A DNA stretch of 64,000 bases from Ardenticatenaceae bacterium (GTDB lineage Bacteria > Chloroflexota > Anaerolineae > Promineifilales > Promineifilaceae). The first letter of the stretch is position 1. The number at the start of each line of letters is the position of its first letter. The stretch lies in the NCBI GenBank assembly GCA_020634435.1, contig JACKBS010000004.1, positions 372,001 to 436,000 of the forward strand, in the 5' to 3' direction. Made by a program: the position numbers and the translations under genes. The notes below the pieces were generated by a model, which saw only the letters and a list, made by a program, of their open reading frames with translations, made no database searches and had not been told where the DNA came from. Below, in pieces: positions 32,805 to 42,800 of this stretch.

Positions 32805-33413
32805 TTGTTAGGAAAAATCGTTAATTTGGGGCGAGTCACGACAAACCGGGTTAGGTATCGTTACTTCGACAATTTTATTTTTATCCACATCAACAAAACC
32901 GGCGGCAGCAGCGTTGCCTGGGCTCTCAAGCTCCCTTTTGAACACCTCACCGCGCAAGAAAAAATTGAACTGGTTGGGGATCGCCGATGGGATCGTTGCC
33001 TGACGTTTACCATCGTGCGAAATCCGTGGGATAAAGTAGTTTCACAATATCACTATCGCCTTAAAACCAACCAAACTGATCTGAATGACGAAACCATTCC
33101 GTTTGGCGAATGGGTCCGCCAGGCTTTTAGCAAGAGAGATTCGTTTTATCACGACAACCCCAAATTTTTCCTGCCGCAAACAGACTGGATTACCGACCAG
33201 AATGGGCGCATTTTGGTGGATGAAATTGTCCACTTTGAGAATTTGGACGCAGAATTTAGCCAGGTGATGAAAAAATTAGGCAAGCGCATCACGCTGCCGC
33301 ACCTAAGAAAATCCAAACACGATCATTATCGTGATTATTACGACACAGAAACGGCCGCTATCATCCACGATTACTTCCAGAAAGATATCGAAAATTTTGG
33401 CTACAGCTTTTAA
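32805..33413 (+). CDS. Sulfotransferase family 2 protein
   Basis: About 200 residues. FIFIHINKTGGSSVAWAL near residue 25 is the 5'-phosphosulfate loop (K-T-G-G-S) and CLTFTIVRNPWDKVVSQYHYRL near 65 is the 3'-phosphate (R-N-P-W) motif of the HNK-1/chondroitin-type sulfotransferase family. These enzymes transfer sulfate from PAPS to carbohydrates. The start is uncertain: TTG at 32805 is the first in frame and no clear ribosome site is seen. The gene is followed by a strong terminator. No PAPS synthesis genes are nearby. Confidence 0.85.
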   Translation: MLGKIVNLGRVTTNRVRYRYFDNFIFIHINKTGGSSVAWALKLPFEHLTAQEKIELVGDRRWDRCLTFTIVRNPWDKVVSQYHYRLKTNQTDLNDETIPFGEWVRQAFSKRDSFYHDNPKFFLPQTDWITDQNGRILVDEIVHFENLDAEFSQVMKKLGKRITLPHLRKSKHDHYRDYYDTETAAIIHDYFQKDIENFGYSF

Positions 33414-33441
33414 GGCTTTTAGCTAGTTCCTGGAATTGATG

Positions 33442-33484
33442 AAGCGCTGAGCGGGGAAATGGAGTCCCGCTTGGCGCTTTTTTG
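33442..33484 (+). terminator. Terminator of the sulfotransferase gene
   Basis: AAGCGCTGAGCGGG pairs with CCCGCTTGGCGCTT (one mismatch), followed by TTTTTT. Confidence 0.85.
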
Positions 33485-33579
33485 TTGAAACGAGCGGTTC
33501 AAAAAAGATTCCTCACTAAAGAAATTTTTCCCTAAGCGTCTAATAAAATAGCAAACTGGCCTATGCGGCCAATAAAAGG

Positions 33580-34188
33580 ATGGCCTTGAGCGATGACCAT
33601 ACCCTGGAACAACTGCTTACGCGCTGCCAGCAGGGCGACCTGGAGGCTTTTGCGGCGTTGTTCCGGCACTTCCGCCAATATGTTTACGATCTTGCCTGTG
33701 TGATTTTGCGTGACACAACCGCTGCGCAAGATGCGGTGCAGGATACCTTTCTGCGCGTCATGGAGAAAATTGACACATTTGCCGGGGAAGCGGCGTTTGA
33801 AACGTGGTTAACGGCCGTTACCGTCAATACCTGTCGCACCCACCTGCGCCGCCAAAAAGTGCGCCGTTTTCTATCGCTGGATCGGATGCCGCCAGGGCAG
33901 CTGCTGCATGGCGGGGCGTCTGGCCCTAACGTGGCGCACCAGGTTGAAGAGCGGCTGCACCGCCAATCGCTGTGGGAGATGGTCAACAGTTTACCGGATC
34001 GGTTGCGGCTGCCGCTGATTTTGCGCTATCGCTACGGCCTCTCTTGCAATGAAATTTCGGCCGCGCTCAGTGTGCGGCTCGGTACCGTTTACCAGCAGCT
34101 CAATGAAGGCCGCCGCCAGTTGGAACAGATGGCTACGCAAAAGGAACTGGAAGCCGCTTTGACGCTGGCTTCAGGAGAAAGTGGATGA
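33580..34188 (+). CDS. ECF-type RNA polymerase sigma factor
   Basis: A 202-residue sigma-70 family protein. Region 2 is visible as LEAFAALFRHFRQYVYDLACVILRDTTAAQDAVQDTFLRVMEKIDTF, and region 4 as LPDRLRLPLILRYRYGLSCNEISAALSVRLGTVYQQLNEGRRQL (DNA-binding helix-turn-helix). The start at 33580 has a weak AAAAGG site right against it. The stop overlaps the ATG of the anti-sigma gene (34185-34188), so the two are translationally coupled, the usual sign of a cognate pair. Which promoters it recognises cannot be read from the window. Confidence 0.93.
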   Translation: MALSDDHTLEQLLTRCQQGDLEAFAALFRHFRQYVYDLACVILRDTTAAQDAVQDTFLRVMEKIDTFAGEAAFETWLTAVTVNTCRTHLRRQKVRRFLSLDRMPPGQLLHGGASGPNVAHQVEERLHRQSLWEMVNSLPDRLRLPLILRYRYGLSCNEISAALSVRLGTVYQQLNEGRRQLEQMATQKELEAALTLASGESG

Positions 34189-36968
34189 GAATGCTGCGTG
34201 ATTGGATTGGACTGCGCCGTTCTGATTCGTCTGGCCACGATGTGGTTCGTGAACGGTATGATGCGTTTAACGACGGGGCGCTGTCTGTGTCGGAAACGGC
34301 CGTTTACAACACCCATTTGCACAGTTGTGCCGAATGCCAGGAATGGGTGGCCCAACAGCGCCGCCTCATCGCTAATTTGCGGGCGGATATGCCGCCAACC
34401 CATCATCTGCAAGCGGCTGATGCCGTGCAAATTCAGCGGGCCATTTACAAACAAATCAAGAGGACAATTTTTATGCAAAATGTAAAGCTTTCTCTCAGAA
34501 CAATAACGGCCGTTGCCGCCGTCATTATTGTGGCTGGTGTGGTGCTTTGGTGGCAGTTTGGCCGCAGCGATCAGCCCGCCAGCCCGGCCGAAACCGAGAT
34601 AACAGCTACTACGCTGCCTGAGACGGATAGCGTGATTCCGCTTACCTTTGCCGCCCCCGCCGCTCAGCGCAGCCGCTACGAATTGATCGCTGCCCTGTTC
34701 AACAGCCTCAACCCAGACGTGGTGGTTCAGGTTGTGAGCCTCTCGCCAGAAAGTGACCCGGCAACGCAGGCGGATACGGCCGTTTTGCCCAGCAGCACCA
34801 CCAATCCAGCTGGCTTCATTGACCTGGCCAACTGGTTGGGCAGCAGCACCAGCATCAACCCGCAAGATTATTTTGCCGGGGCGCTGGAGGCATGCCAGGT
34901 GGGCGATACCGTCTATGGGTTACCGCTCAGCTTCAGCCCCTCCTACGTTTACTTCGACCAGGCGGTGTTGGTGGAAGCTGGCGTGTTCCCGCCCAACGCT
35001 GAGTGGACCTGGCCAGACCTGGTGCAAGCTATCACAGCCCTTAGCACGGGAGATGGCACACGTTATGGCTTTGGCAATGTGGATGGTCTGCTGCGGCTGT
35101 TACGGCCGTTGCTCGTGGCTAATTTGGATGCAGACGGCAATCTCAATGCAGCCGCCGTGGAGCCGTATTTTCAGGACATTGCTAACCTGGTGGCCGCCGG
35201 GCATGTGGCCAATGTGCCGGACGCTGATCTGGAAGCGTTGATTTTAGACGGCCGTATCGGTTTCTGGTTGGATAATCCCACCACACTCAGTTCACGTGTG
35301 GCCGAAATTGGCGATACGTTGGGTCGCCTGCCTGTGCCACATTTGGGCGACCTTACGGCTATCAATACCGCCGAAGCCAACTGCTTGGCCATCAGCCGGG
35401 GCAGCAGCCAGCCTGAGGCGGCTTGGCGCTGGCTGCAATACCTTGCCTACAATCCGCCGGAACTGCTCGAAGGCAGTCTCCCGGCCAACCGTCTGGTCAC
35501 CAACGGCTTTTCCAACAATGTCCTGCCGAGCGACGACGTGAGCGTGTTGGCTATCAGCCGCGTCTGGTTTAGCCGCCAGCGTCGTCAGGTGGATGCGCTG
35601 ATCCCGGCACTGCGCCAGCATGTTGTGGCGGGTGTGCCACTGGATGAAGCGATAGCCCAGGCTGTGCCCACAGCCGAAGCCGAAACAGAGGCCCCGGTTA
35701 TTGCTGCCCCGCCGGAAGAAACTGGCCCGGTAACTATTCGGTTTTTCGGTGATGAGTTCCGGCTGGCTGAAGCGATTGGCACGTTTACTACGGCCCACCC
35801 AGACATCCGGGTTGATGTGTCTTTTAATGTCCAGGTCGGGGCTGATGATTTTTTTATGGAAAGTTTGGCGGAACAGTTTGATTGTTTTGGCTTTTCGGCG
35901 GACACCCCAATGCCCCCCAATATTGCGGAACTGGTTTGGGATATTTCTGATTTGGTGCCTGCGGATACTCTGGCTGATTATATGCCGGAATCATTGGCGC
36001 TGATAGAGGTAGACGGCCGTTTGTATGGCCTGCCGCTAGAGATGAGTCCGATGGTGGTGCGCTACAACGAAAACCGCTTTAGCCAGACGGGAGTGCCCAT
36101 CCCCACCGCTGATTGGACGCTGAACGATTTGCTTAATACGGCCGCGCAGCTGGGCCAGACGGGCGATTCACCCCTTTACGGCTTTGCTTCTACCGGTTTT
36201 GCTTCTCTTGCCGGGCCAGAGTTCATTGAACTGGTGCTGGCAGAGCAGGGTATCCAGCTGTGGGACCTGTCCGCGGGTACCATGAATGTGGTGGATCCGG
36301 CGGTAACGGCCGTTTTCAACCAGTACCTCACCTGGATGCAGCAAAATGCGATCTACGCGTCGGCACGCGGTGATGCATATGAAGTACGGGATGCGATCAC
36401 GCAAAATGGTCAGGCAGCCATGTGGCTAACCACCAGCGACCGCCGTCCAATTGCCATTGGTGTGCCTGAACCATTTGCCGTGCTGCCGCTGCCGCAGATG
36501 AACAGTCAACTTTTGCCCTCCCCGTGGCAGACGCTGCTGTTTATCTCCAACCGGGTCGCTGATCCCAGTGCCTGTATGGCCTGGCTTGAGTTTTTGACGA
36601 CGCGGGCCGATGCGATGACGGCCGTTCCGGCTCGCCAATCCGTCGCCAGCAGCCGCGCCTGGGAAAATGAGGTGGGGCCAGAAAATGCGGCCGTTTTCCG
36701 CGAAGCGCTCACGCGGCATCTGTCCGCCTCTTCGCCAGAGGCCAGCCTGCTGATGTTTGGTATCAAATATCCACTTTATCGTTGGTTGCAGCAGGCGGCA
36801 GAAACGGCCGTTGCGGGTGGCGACTCCACGGCTCAACTGCTCCAGGTGCAAACATGGAGCGAGGCCTATCTGGCGTGTATTGGCAACAATACAAACGCCA
36901 CCGCTGAGGAAATTCAAGAGTGCGCTGTTCAAGCCGATCCCAACTACATGCTTGGCTTTGAGCAATAA
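34185..36968 (+). CDS. Anti-sigma factor with two extracytoplasmic solute-binding domains
   Basis: A 927-residue fusion. Residues 1-105 are cytoplasmic and contain a zinc-binding anti-sigma motif: H44, C48, C51 (H-x3-C-x2-C in THLHSCAEC). One transmembrane helix follows (about 107-124), then two tandem ABC-type solute-binding (SBP_bac_1-like) domains, about 150-500 and 540-890. The repeats align around YGLPLSFSPSYVYF and YGLPLEMSPMVVRY, each followed by a W-T-x-x-DL helix. Joined by an Ala/Glu/Pro linker, they face outward. The ECF sigma gene overlaps at the start codon. I infer that ligand binding outside controls release of the sigma factor inside. Such a double binding-protein sensor is unusual for anti-sigma factors. 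Confidence 0.9.
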   Translation: MRMLRDWIGLRRSDSSGHDVVRERYDAFNDGALSVSETAVYNTHLHSCAECQEWVAQQRRLIANLRADMPPTHHLQAADAVQIQRAIYKQIKRTIFMQNVKLSLRTITAVAAVIIVAGVVLWWQFGRSDQPASPAETEITATTLPETDSVIPLTFAAPAAQRSRYELIAALFNSLNPDVVVQVVSLSPESDPATQADTAVLPSSTTNPAGFIDLANWLGSSTSINPQDYFAGALEACQVGDTVYGLPLSFSPSYVYFDQAVLVEAGVFPPNAEWTWPDLVQAITALSTGDGTRYGFGNVDGLLRLLRPLLVANLDADGNLNAAAVEPYFQDIANLVAAGHVANVPDADLEALILDGRIGFWLDNPTTLSSRVAEIGDTLGRLPVPHLGDLTAINTAEANCLAISRGSSQPEAAWRWLQYLAYNPPELLEGSLPANRLVTNGFSNNVLPSDDVSVLAISRVWFSRQRRQVDALIPALRQHVVAGVPLDEAIAQAVPTAEAETEAPVIAAPPEETGPVTIRFFGDEFRLAEAIGTFTTAHPDIRVDVSFNVQVGADDFFMESLAEQFDCFGFSADTPMPPNIAELVWDISDLVPADTLADYMPESLALIEVDGRLYGLPLEMSPMVVRYNENRFSQTGVPIPTADWTLNDLLNTAAQLGQTGDSPLYGFASTGFASLAGPEFIELVLAEQGIQLWDLSAGTMNVVDPAVTAVFNQYLTWMQQNAIYASARGDAYEVRDAITQNGQAAMWLTTSDRRPIAIGVPEPFAVLPLPQMNSQLLPSPWQTLLFISNRVADPSACMAWLEFLTTRADAMTAVPARQSVASSRAWENEVGPENAAVFREALTRHLSASSPEASLLMFGIKYPLYRWLQQAAETAVAGGDSTAQLLQVQTWSEAYLACIGNNTNATAEEIQECAVQADPNYMLGFEQ

Positions 36969-36970
36969 AA

Positions 36971-36996
36971 AAGCGGGAGCCCTCAGGTTCCCGCTT
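36971..36996 (+). terminator. Terminator of the anti-sigma gene
   Basis: AAGCGGGAGCC pairs with GGTTCCCGCTT (one G-T pair), loop CTCA. A second hairpin follows. Confidence 0.7.
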
Positions 36997-37009
36997 CAAG
37001 GATAAAGAT

Positions 37010-37063
37010 TGCCCCGGAAATTGCCCTGACTGTTTCTGACAGTCTAAAGAAATTTCCGGGGCA
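37010..37063. terminator. Long bidirectional hairpin between convergent genes
   Basis: TGCCCCGGAAATT (37010-37022) pairs perfectly with AATTTCCGGGGCA (37051-37063), with an inner ACTGTttctGACAGT hairpin. It ends 9 bp before the stop of the minus-strand gene. Confidence 0.7.
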
Positions 37064-37072
37064 TTTGTTGTT

Positions 37073-37453
37073 TTAGATTGCCTGGTTGCCCAGTTTTGGT
37101 TTGCGGAAGCGCCGTTCCAGCCAGGCCAGCAACTTTTGTCCGTAGTAGACCACCGTGATAACGATTGCCAACTGACCCACGGCTTTGGCAATTCCTAGTA
37201 AGGCACCGCTGTTCATGTCGCCATCGGGCCGGTCGCCCATGCCGTCTGGTGGGGTAAACGAGGTGCTGTCGAGCGTTTCGCCCTCACTAAAATCTGCGGG
37301 GGCCGTTCGGTCGCCGTCTTGCGAACTACTCGAACCCAGCAGCCCTGCCTCGTTGAGTGCGTAGGTGCCGCCGCCGATCAGGCTAATCAACACCATCAAG
37401 CCAAAGAATACCAGCCAAAATTTCGGTTTGCTTGTTTTTGTTTGTGTAGACAT
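37073..37453 (-). CDS. Hypothetical two-helix membrane protein
   Basis: A 126-residue protein with a transmembrane helix at about 12-35 (FWLVFFGLMVLISLIGGGTYAL), an acidic, Ser/Asp/Gly-rich loop (about 40-80) and a second helix at about 83-105 (LLGIAKAVGQLAIVITVVYYG), ending in a basic tail. I do not recognise a family. It starts 14 bp after the DUF4405 gene and shares its strand, so the two are probably one operon; a role as a partner of that cytochrome-like protein is a guess. Confidence 0.7.
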   Translation of the reverse strand: MSTQTKTSKPKFWLVFFGLMVLISLIGGGTYALNEAGLLGSSSSQDGDRTAPADFSEGETLDSTSFTPPDGMGDRPDGDMNSGALLGIAKAVGQLAIVITVVYYGQKLLAWLERRFRKPKLGNQAI

Positions 37454-37467
37454 CTGATTCCTCCTGC

Positions 37468-37989
37468 CTAAGCAGCTGAACTTGTTTGGGCTACTGACGC
37501 ACGTTTACGACGGGGCAGCCAGCCAAAGAGATATTTGCGGGCGGCGCTGAGCACCCATTTCCAATGCAGCGCAATGTGTAAACCCACAATCCAGATAGCC
37601 AGATCGGCGCTGGTGGTGTGTAATGATTTCCAAACCATATCGTGGCTGCCTTCCAGCCCCAGCAGCGGCAGCACTTCTTCGGAAATCAGGATGCCGCTCA
37701 GGGTGATGATTGTAAAGTCGATGAGCAGCGCCAGGTTCAAAATAAAGTTAATGCGCGACTGCCGGGCCAGCTTCTTGAAAAAGCGGCTGGTGGTGGCGTA
37801 CAGCCAGCGCCAGTGAAGCAAAATGTGCAGTAGAAAGGCACCACCCAGAGAGATGCCCAGCCATTCGTGAATGGTCATGCCGGTAAAGTGGGGTTGTAGG
37901 GCGATGAGGAATCCAGCGGCAATAGCCAGGTCAACGAATAGATTGCGCGCCGTTTCGCTCAGTTTTTTGCGGGTTGCTAAAGTTGTCAT
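37468..37989 (-). CDS. DUF4405 cytochrome b-like membrane protein
   Basis: A 173-residue protein with four hydrophobic helices. Paired histidines (TIHEWLGI, HILLHWRW, SLHTTSADL, GLHIALHWKW) spaced within helices resemble haem b ligands of DUF4405 and flavocytochrome-b-like proteins. HWRW and HWKW are repeated, suggesting an internal duplication. It could carry electrons across or along the membrane; haem binding is inference. A good AGGAGG-like site (GGAGGCTTTC) lies upstream, and the gene diverges from the HExxH gene at 38224. Confidence 0.85.
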   Translation of the reverse strand: MTTLATRKKLSETARNLFVDLAIAAGFLIALQPHFTGMTIHEWLGISLGGAFLLHILLHWRWLYATTSRFFKKLARQSRINFILNLALLIDFTIITLSGILISEEVLPLLGLEGSHDMVWKSLHTTSADLAIWIVGLHIALHWKWVLSAARKYLFGWLPRRKRASVAQTSSAA

Positions 37990-38151
37990 GAAAGCCTCCT
38001 ACTGTGTCTTTGTTGGTCACAGATGTTTGTTTTTGTTGATGGCGCAACTATAGCCGGGATGTGTTTAGGAGTTATTAAGGAGCTGTTGGCGGTTGGTTAA
38101 GTTTGTTAGGGCATGCTAGCCTGCGTGGTCCAGAGAAAAAATGCTACAATG

Positions 38152-38180
38152 TGTCACGCTGTAGTCACGATACTGTGACA
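38152..38180. promoter_or_regulatory. Candidate operator upstream of the HExxH gene
   Basis: TGTCAC (38152-38157) and GTGACA (38175-38180) are complementary half-sites 17 bp apart, with TAGTCACGATACTG between. A TACAAT-like -10 lies just upstream (38145-38150), so the half-sites could fall just downstream of it. Confidence 0.35.
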
Positions 38181-38223
38181 AAATTCCTCTGTTTTAACCA
38201 ATTTAGCCAAGGAGAAGTGTGTG

Positions 38224-39801
38224 ATGTTGATGGATGACCCCCGCGATTGGCAGGCGAGAATGGATTCATTGCAAACGGCCGTTTCCGAGACAAATAAGCT
38301 GATGTCCGCCGTGATCCAAGCTCATTTACATGATGTGTCGCGCGTGTTTGGTGCTCAGGACCAACCCAACGCGCAGGATGATCCCTTGATTGTGGCCCAA
38401 AACTTTCTGGGGGCGACGACACCCAAAAAGTTTCTGGAATCATCTGCGGCAAAGCGCCCCACTGCGGTACCAAAAGCGCTGCGCAAATTTAAACGGCGGG
38501 ATTTTTACCATCTGGTTAAAGAAACCATTCAGCTACAGTACTGCCTGGATTTGCTGGATGCTTTGGAAAAGTTCAGCCACGAAGGCTTCAAATTTTTCAA
38601 AGAGGGCTATTACACTAAAAAAGATTTGTCCATTTCCAGGAACGTGCCGCCGCGAATGATCATGCGCACACTGATAGACCAGGCTTCGATTGACCTTAGC
38701 GTGATCCAGCATGCCATCAACCAGCGTCGCCGCCGCGATGATGGACTGGCTACCTTGCAAGGCACAACCCTAACCATGGCTGATGAGCTGTCCAAAATGG
38801 CGATTGGGCGGGCAGTAGATGCCGGCTATCTACCGAAAAACACGCGCGTCATCACCTATCTGGCCCGGGCCATTCGCTCTCGCCTGGTGCCTTACTCACC
38901 TACGCTGCTGATCAGCATACCTTATTCGGCGCTGCATTCGGGCACACACCCTTCGCGCAACTTCCTGGCGATTCCTCATGAGGTTGGTCACCACCTTTTT
39001 TGGAACGGCACACAGCCTGAATCTAAACGGCCGATGCGTGAGCATCTGCTGAAAAAGGCCAGTGAAGCCGGAATCTCGGCTGGTGATTGGCGGCTGAACT
39101 GGTTGGAAGAGCTGTTTGCCGATTCGTACGCGCTGGTGCTGAATGGCCCGGTCATTGTGCTGGACTTTCAGGACATGCTGGATGATGACATGTCGGCTCA
39201 TTTTCGGGAGGACACGGACAAGCACCCTATACCGGCGATACGGCCGTTTATCCAAACCAAAATCCTCCGCCAACTTACAGACCAAAATGGCAAAGCCCTC
39301 TACACCCACGAATGTGACCAACTGGATAAAAATTGGAAAACCTGGATCAAAGAACATCCCTTAAAGGCGAGCTTTGCCCTTATTGACCATCCTCAACCCG
39401 TGCTTGGTCAGGCTATTCTGGATGAGTTAACGCCACTCATCACCGTAATTTTGGATACGATGGTCGATATTCTGCCCACCAAAAAAGAGTTCACCGGCAT
39501 GAACATTACTGATGATGTGAGCCAGCTGTATACCGAATTTCAGGGCTACAAAATGCCCGATGATGACCTGGAACTGGTGAACCGGTTCCTGGAAGGTAAC
39601 GCTACCGACGAAGAGGTAACCGCCATTTTGACCAGCAACCCCAAAATCTCCTTCAAGAAACACATTGCTGCGGAAACTCGCCAGAAGCCCGAAAAGATAA
39701 AAACGGCCGAATGGATGCAACTCCTCCGCTCCTATGGCTGGTCAAATGAAGGTCCCATAGGGGATGATGGTGGTACCCGAACCAGCATGGGCAATAACTA
39801 G
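38224..39801 (+). CDS. Uncharacterised protein with HExxH metallopeptidase-like motif
   Basis: A 525-residue soluble protein; ATG at 38224 fits the AAGGAG site, with GTG at 38221 as an alternative. Residues 252-256 read HEVGH within AIPHEVGHHLFWNG, and about 40 residues later comes NWLEELFADSYAL, an E-x3-D segment like the third zinc ligand of gluzincins. No signal peptide is seen, so it would act in the cytosol. The N-terminal half is helical and charged. I do not recognise a named family; zinc proteolysis is inference from the motif. The gene stands alone, convergent with the cyclase-AAA-TPR gene (35 bp between stops). Confidence 0.8.
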   Translation: MLMDDPRDWQARMDSLQTAVSETNKLMSAVIQAHLHDVSRVFGAQDQPNAQDDPLIVAQNFLGATTPKKFLESSAAKRPTAVPKALRKFKRRDFYHLVKETIQLQYCLDLLDALEKFSHEGFKFFKEGYYTKKDLSISRNVPPRMIMRTLIDQASIDLSVIQHAINQRRRRDDGLATLQGTTLTMADELSKMAIGRAVDAGYLPKNTRVITYLARAIRSRLVPYSPTLLISIPYSALHSGTHPSRNFLAIPHEVGHHLFWNGTQPESKRPMREHLLKKASEAGISAGDWRLNWLEELFADSYALVLNGPVIVLDFQDMLDDDMSAHFREDTDKHPIPAIRPFIQTKILRQLTDQNGKALYTHECDQLDKNWKTWIKEHPLKASFALIDHPQPVLGQAILDELTPLITVILDTMVDILPTKKEFTGMNITDDVSQLYTEFQGYKMPDDDLELVNRFLEGNATDEEVTAILTSNPKISFKKHIAAETRQKPEKIKTAEWMQLLRSYGWSNEGPIGDDGGTRTSMGNN

Positions 39802-39836
39802 GGCTGCCATGTTCTATTTTTTTGGTTTGCGCCGGG

Positions 39837-42800
39837 CTAAGGTTGTGGACTGATTCGCCGATAGGTTTCACCAATCAGGCGGTTTTCTGGCACATTTTGC
39901 AAAAAAGATTCACGGCTTTCAAGGCCGGGGATTTTGTTGGCTTGCGCCTGTAATTTTTTGTGAGCGTCGGCAATGAACTGTGCCGTACGAGAGTCCTGGT
40001 AATAATCTAGCAGCGTGTAGCAAAGCCAATAAAAGCCGAAGGGGTCACCTAGACCATCCATCGTTTGGGCAGACAGTTCGGCCATCACTAACTCCAGACC
40101 AGCTTGTGCTTTATCATGACTTTTGTTCAGATGGGCAATGTAAGCCAGCCCAAGCTGCGGCGGCAGTAGGTGATGGGTTGCCTGGTTTAGCTCAAAGCGG
40201 AGCCTTAGCGCCTCCTGCATGTTTTCTTCAGCCAGGGCAAGTTCGTTGAGAGCAATTAATGTTTCAGCATAAACGTAGAGCGTTGCAGCCTTGGCAAAGC
40301 GCAGCCCTAACTCTTTTTCGAGTTCTAAACATTGTTCATAGAAGCTTCTGGCAGTAGCAAATTGCTGCTGTTTGGCGAAAACTTCACCTAAATTATTCAA
40401 AATAATCGCTTCGCCCTGTCTTTCCCCGGTTTCACGTCGAATTGTCAGGGAGCGCTGGTAAAAGTGTTGCGCCTGTTCGTAATTGCCGAGCATATGGGCA
40501 ATGGTGCCCAAATTGTTTAGCACAACTCCAATGCCCCGCCGATGCCCAATCTTTTCGTAGATAGTGAGCGAGAGACTAAGCTGCATCTGTGCCAGACCGT
40601 AATCATGCTGGTGGCCAGCCAAGAGGCCCAGGCTGTTTCTTGTAAATGCCTCTTTGTGATGGTTATTCAACAGCTGGGCCATGTGTAACACTTGCTTTTT
40701 TAGCTGGCTGCTCGTGGCATAGTCGCCTTGTTTTAGCGCTATTGACCCCAGATCGAACAAAGCATCTGCTTCCATCTCTCGCTCACCCATTTTGCGGTAG
40801 ATTTCCAGCGCCTGGTTAATATGTTTTTTGGCTTCAGCTGAATTTCCTTGCCAGTGCAGGGCTGTTCCCCAAAGCGATAGGCTGTCGGCGACAAATTTTT
40901 CGTGGTCGATGGTTCTGGCCAGCGCCAAACTTTTTTGGGCGGCAGCGATTTCGGCCGGGTAGTCGCCGATTTCTTCAGCAAATCGCGCTTGTAAAAGCAG
41001 AACTTCAACCTGCTTTTCTTTATCTGTGGTGAGGTTGGCCAGGTCGGTGAGTGTTTTGAGCAGTGTTTCTTGTTCAAGGCGTTTGCCTTGCCAGTGGCAG
41101 ATTTTTTCTTTGGCTAGCAGCAGTTCGTAGCGCGTTTGATTGTCTTCTGGCGGGGTGAGAGCGAGGGCACGGCCGTAATAATCTAGCGCCTCGTTGTTTT
41201 GGTACGCTTCACGGGCAGCGTCCCCGGCCTGGCGCAGGTAGTGGCGCGCTTTGTCGGCAAGGTTGGCCTGCTCGGCGTGGTAGGCCAGTTCACCAAAATG
41301 GGACGCCAGATCGTTGGCGTAGAGCGTTTCGAGCGCCGCAACAGCCAGTTCATGCAAGGCCCGCCGCCGGGCACGCAGCTGCATTTTGTAGGCCGCATCA
41401 CGCACCAGGGCGTGGCGGAACAGATAACGCAGCTCGTTGAGGGCGGCCCAAATGGCGGCTTGCTCTGCCTCGTTCAAGATGCTGTCAAACTGCGCTTCCT
41501 CGCGCAGCATCAGCGCCAGCAGCCGGACTTCAAATTCGCGACCTAAAACGGCCGCATGCTGCACCCCGTTCTTTACCTTCGCCGTTAGCCGGTCCAAACG
41601 GGCCACCAGCAGGGCATGAACATCTCGTGGCAGGACAGTTTGTTGAACGGCCGTTACTGCCCAACCTCCTTCTGTTTCTACCAACAAACCTTGCTCTTGC
41701 AGGTAGCGCACAATATGCTCGGTGAAAAACGGATTGCCTTCACCGCGTTCCGTGAGCAGCGTGTGCAGGTTGGCGGCAATCGGCCCGCCCAGCAGGTCGG
41801 CGGCCAGCAAGTTTAGATCGGCGGCTGGGAGCTGCTGGAGGGGCAAGGTTTGCCAGGGGATGGGGCCTGTATCGGCTCCGGTGTGCTGCTCCGGGCGGCT
41901 GGTGGCCAGGATAGCCAGGGGGTAGTGCGTGTCGGGAACGGCCGTAACCGTCAGCCATAGCTGCTGCAAAAATTGGCGCGAATCATCATCCAGCCAATGT
42001 ACATCTTCAATGACCAGCAGCGTGGGCTGGCGCAAACTCTCTGCCTGAAGCAAGGTGGTCAGAGCGGTGAGCGTGTTTTCAAACCGGCCTTGCGGCTCTA
42101 GCTGCTCGTACAGCGAATCGGGCCAGCGCAAATCAACAAGTGCCCCCAGAAAGGCGCGTGTCCGGTTTAATTCGCGGGCCAATTCGGGCGATGGCGTGTC
42201 GGTCAGCAGTTCGCTCAACTTTTGTTCAAAAGCGGCCTTGTTCTCTGCTTCGCTTTGCTGGCTCAGCTGCCCAAAGTAGCGATACAGCCAGTAACGCAGC
42301 GGATTGAGCGACTGGCGCAAAATCTGGTCGGTCTGGCAGAGGAATACCTGATGCTGGCCAAAGGCGGGTAGCTGATGCTCTAAAAATGTGTGCAGCAACC
42401 GGCTTTTGCCAATGCCCGCTTCTCCTTCGATGCGGTACGCGCCAGCCAAACGGCCGTTGGCCAATGGCTGTACAAATTCGGCCAACTGTGCCAGTTCTGC
42501 GCCGCGCCCCAGCATCTGACCTGTGAAAATGGGAACGGCCGTTTCCTGGCGGCGCAGCAATCGGTAAACAGGCTGTTCCCCGGCAAAGCCCTTAAACGGC
42601 CGATTGCCCACAAATTCCACGGCAAAGCGCTGGCGAGTGCGTTGAAAAATTGGGGCATCGAGCCAGATTTCGCCCGGCGAAGCGCTGGTCATGAAGCGGG
42701 CGGCCAGATTCACGCCGCTGCCATAGCAGGTGAACTCCTCATGCAGCGGTGAGCCGATGAAACCCGCATGCGCCACCCGGTAGGTGACGCCAGCCCGGAT

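Noticed and set aside
32642..32839. 65-residue minus-strand frame
   Set aside because: Low-quality composition, overlaps the sulfotransferase start and has no ribosome site.
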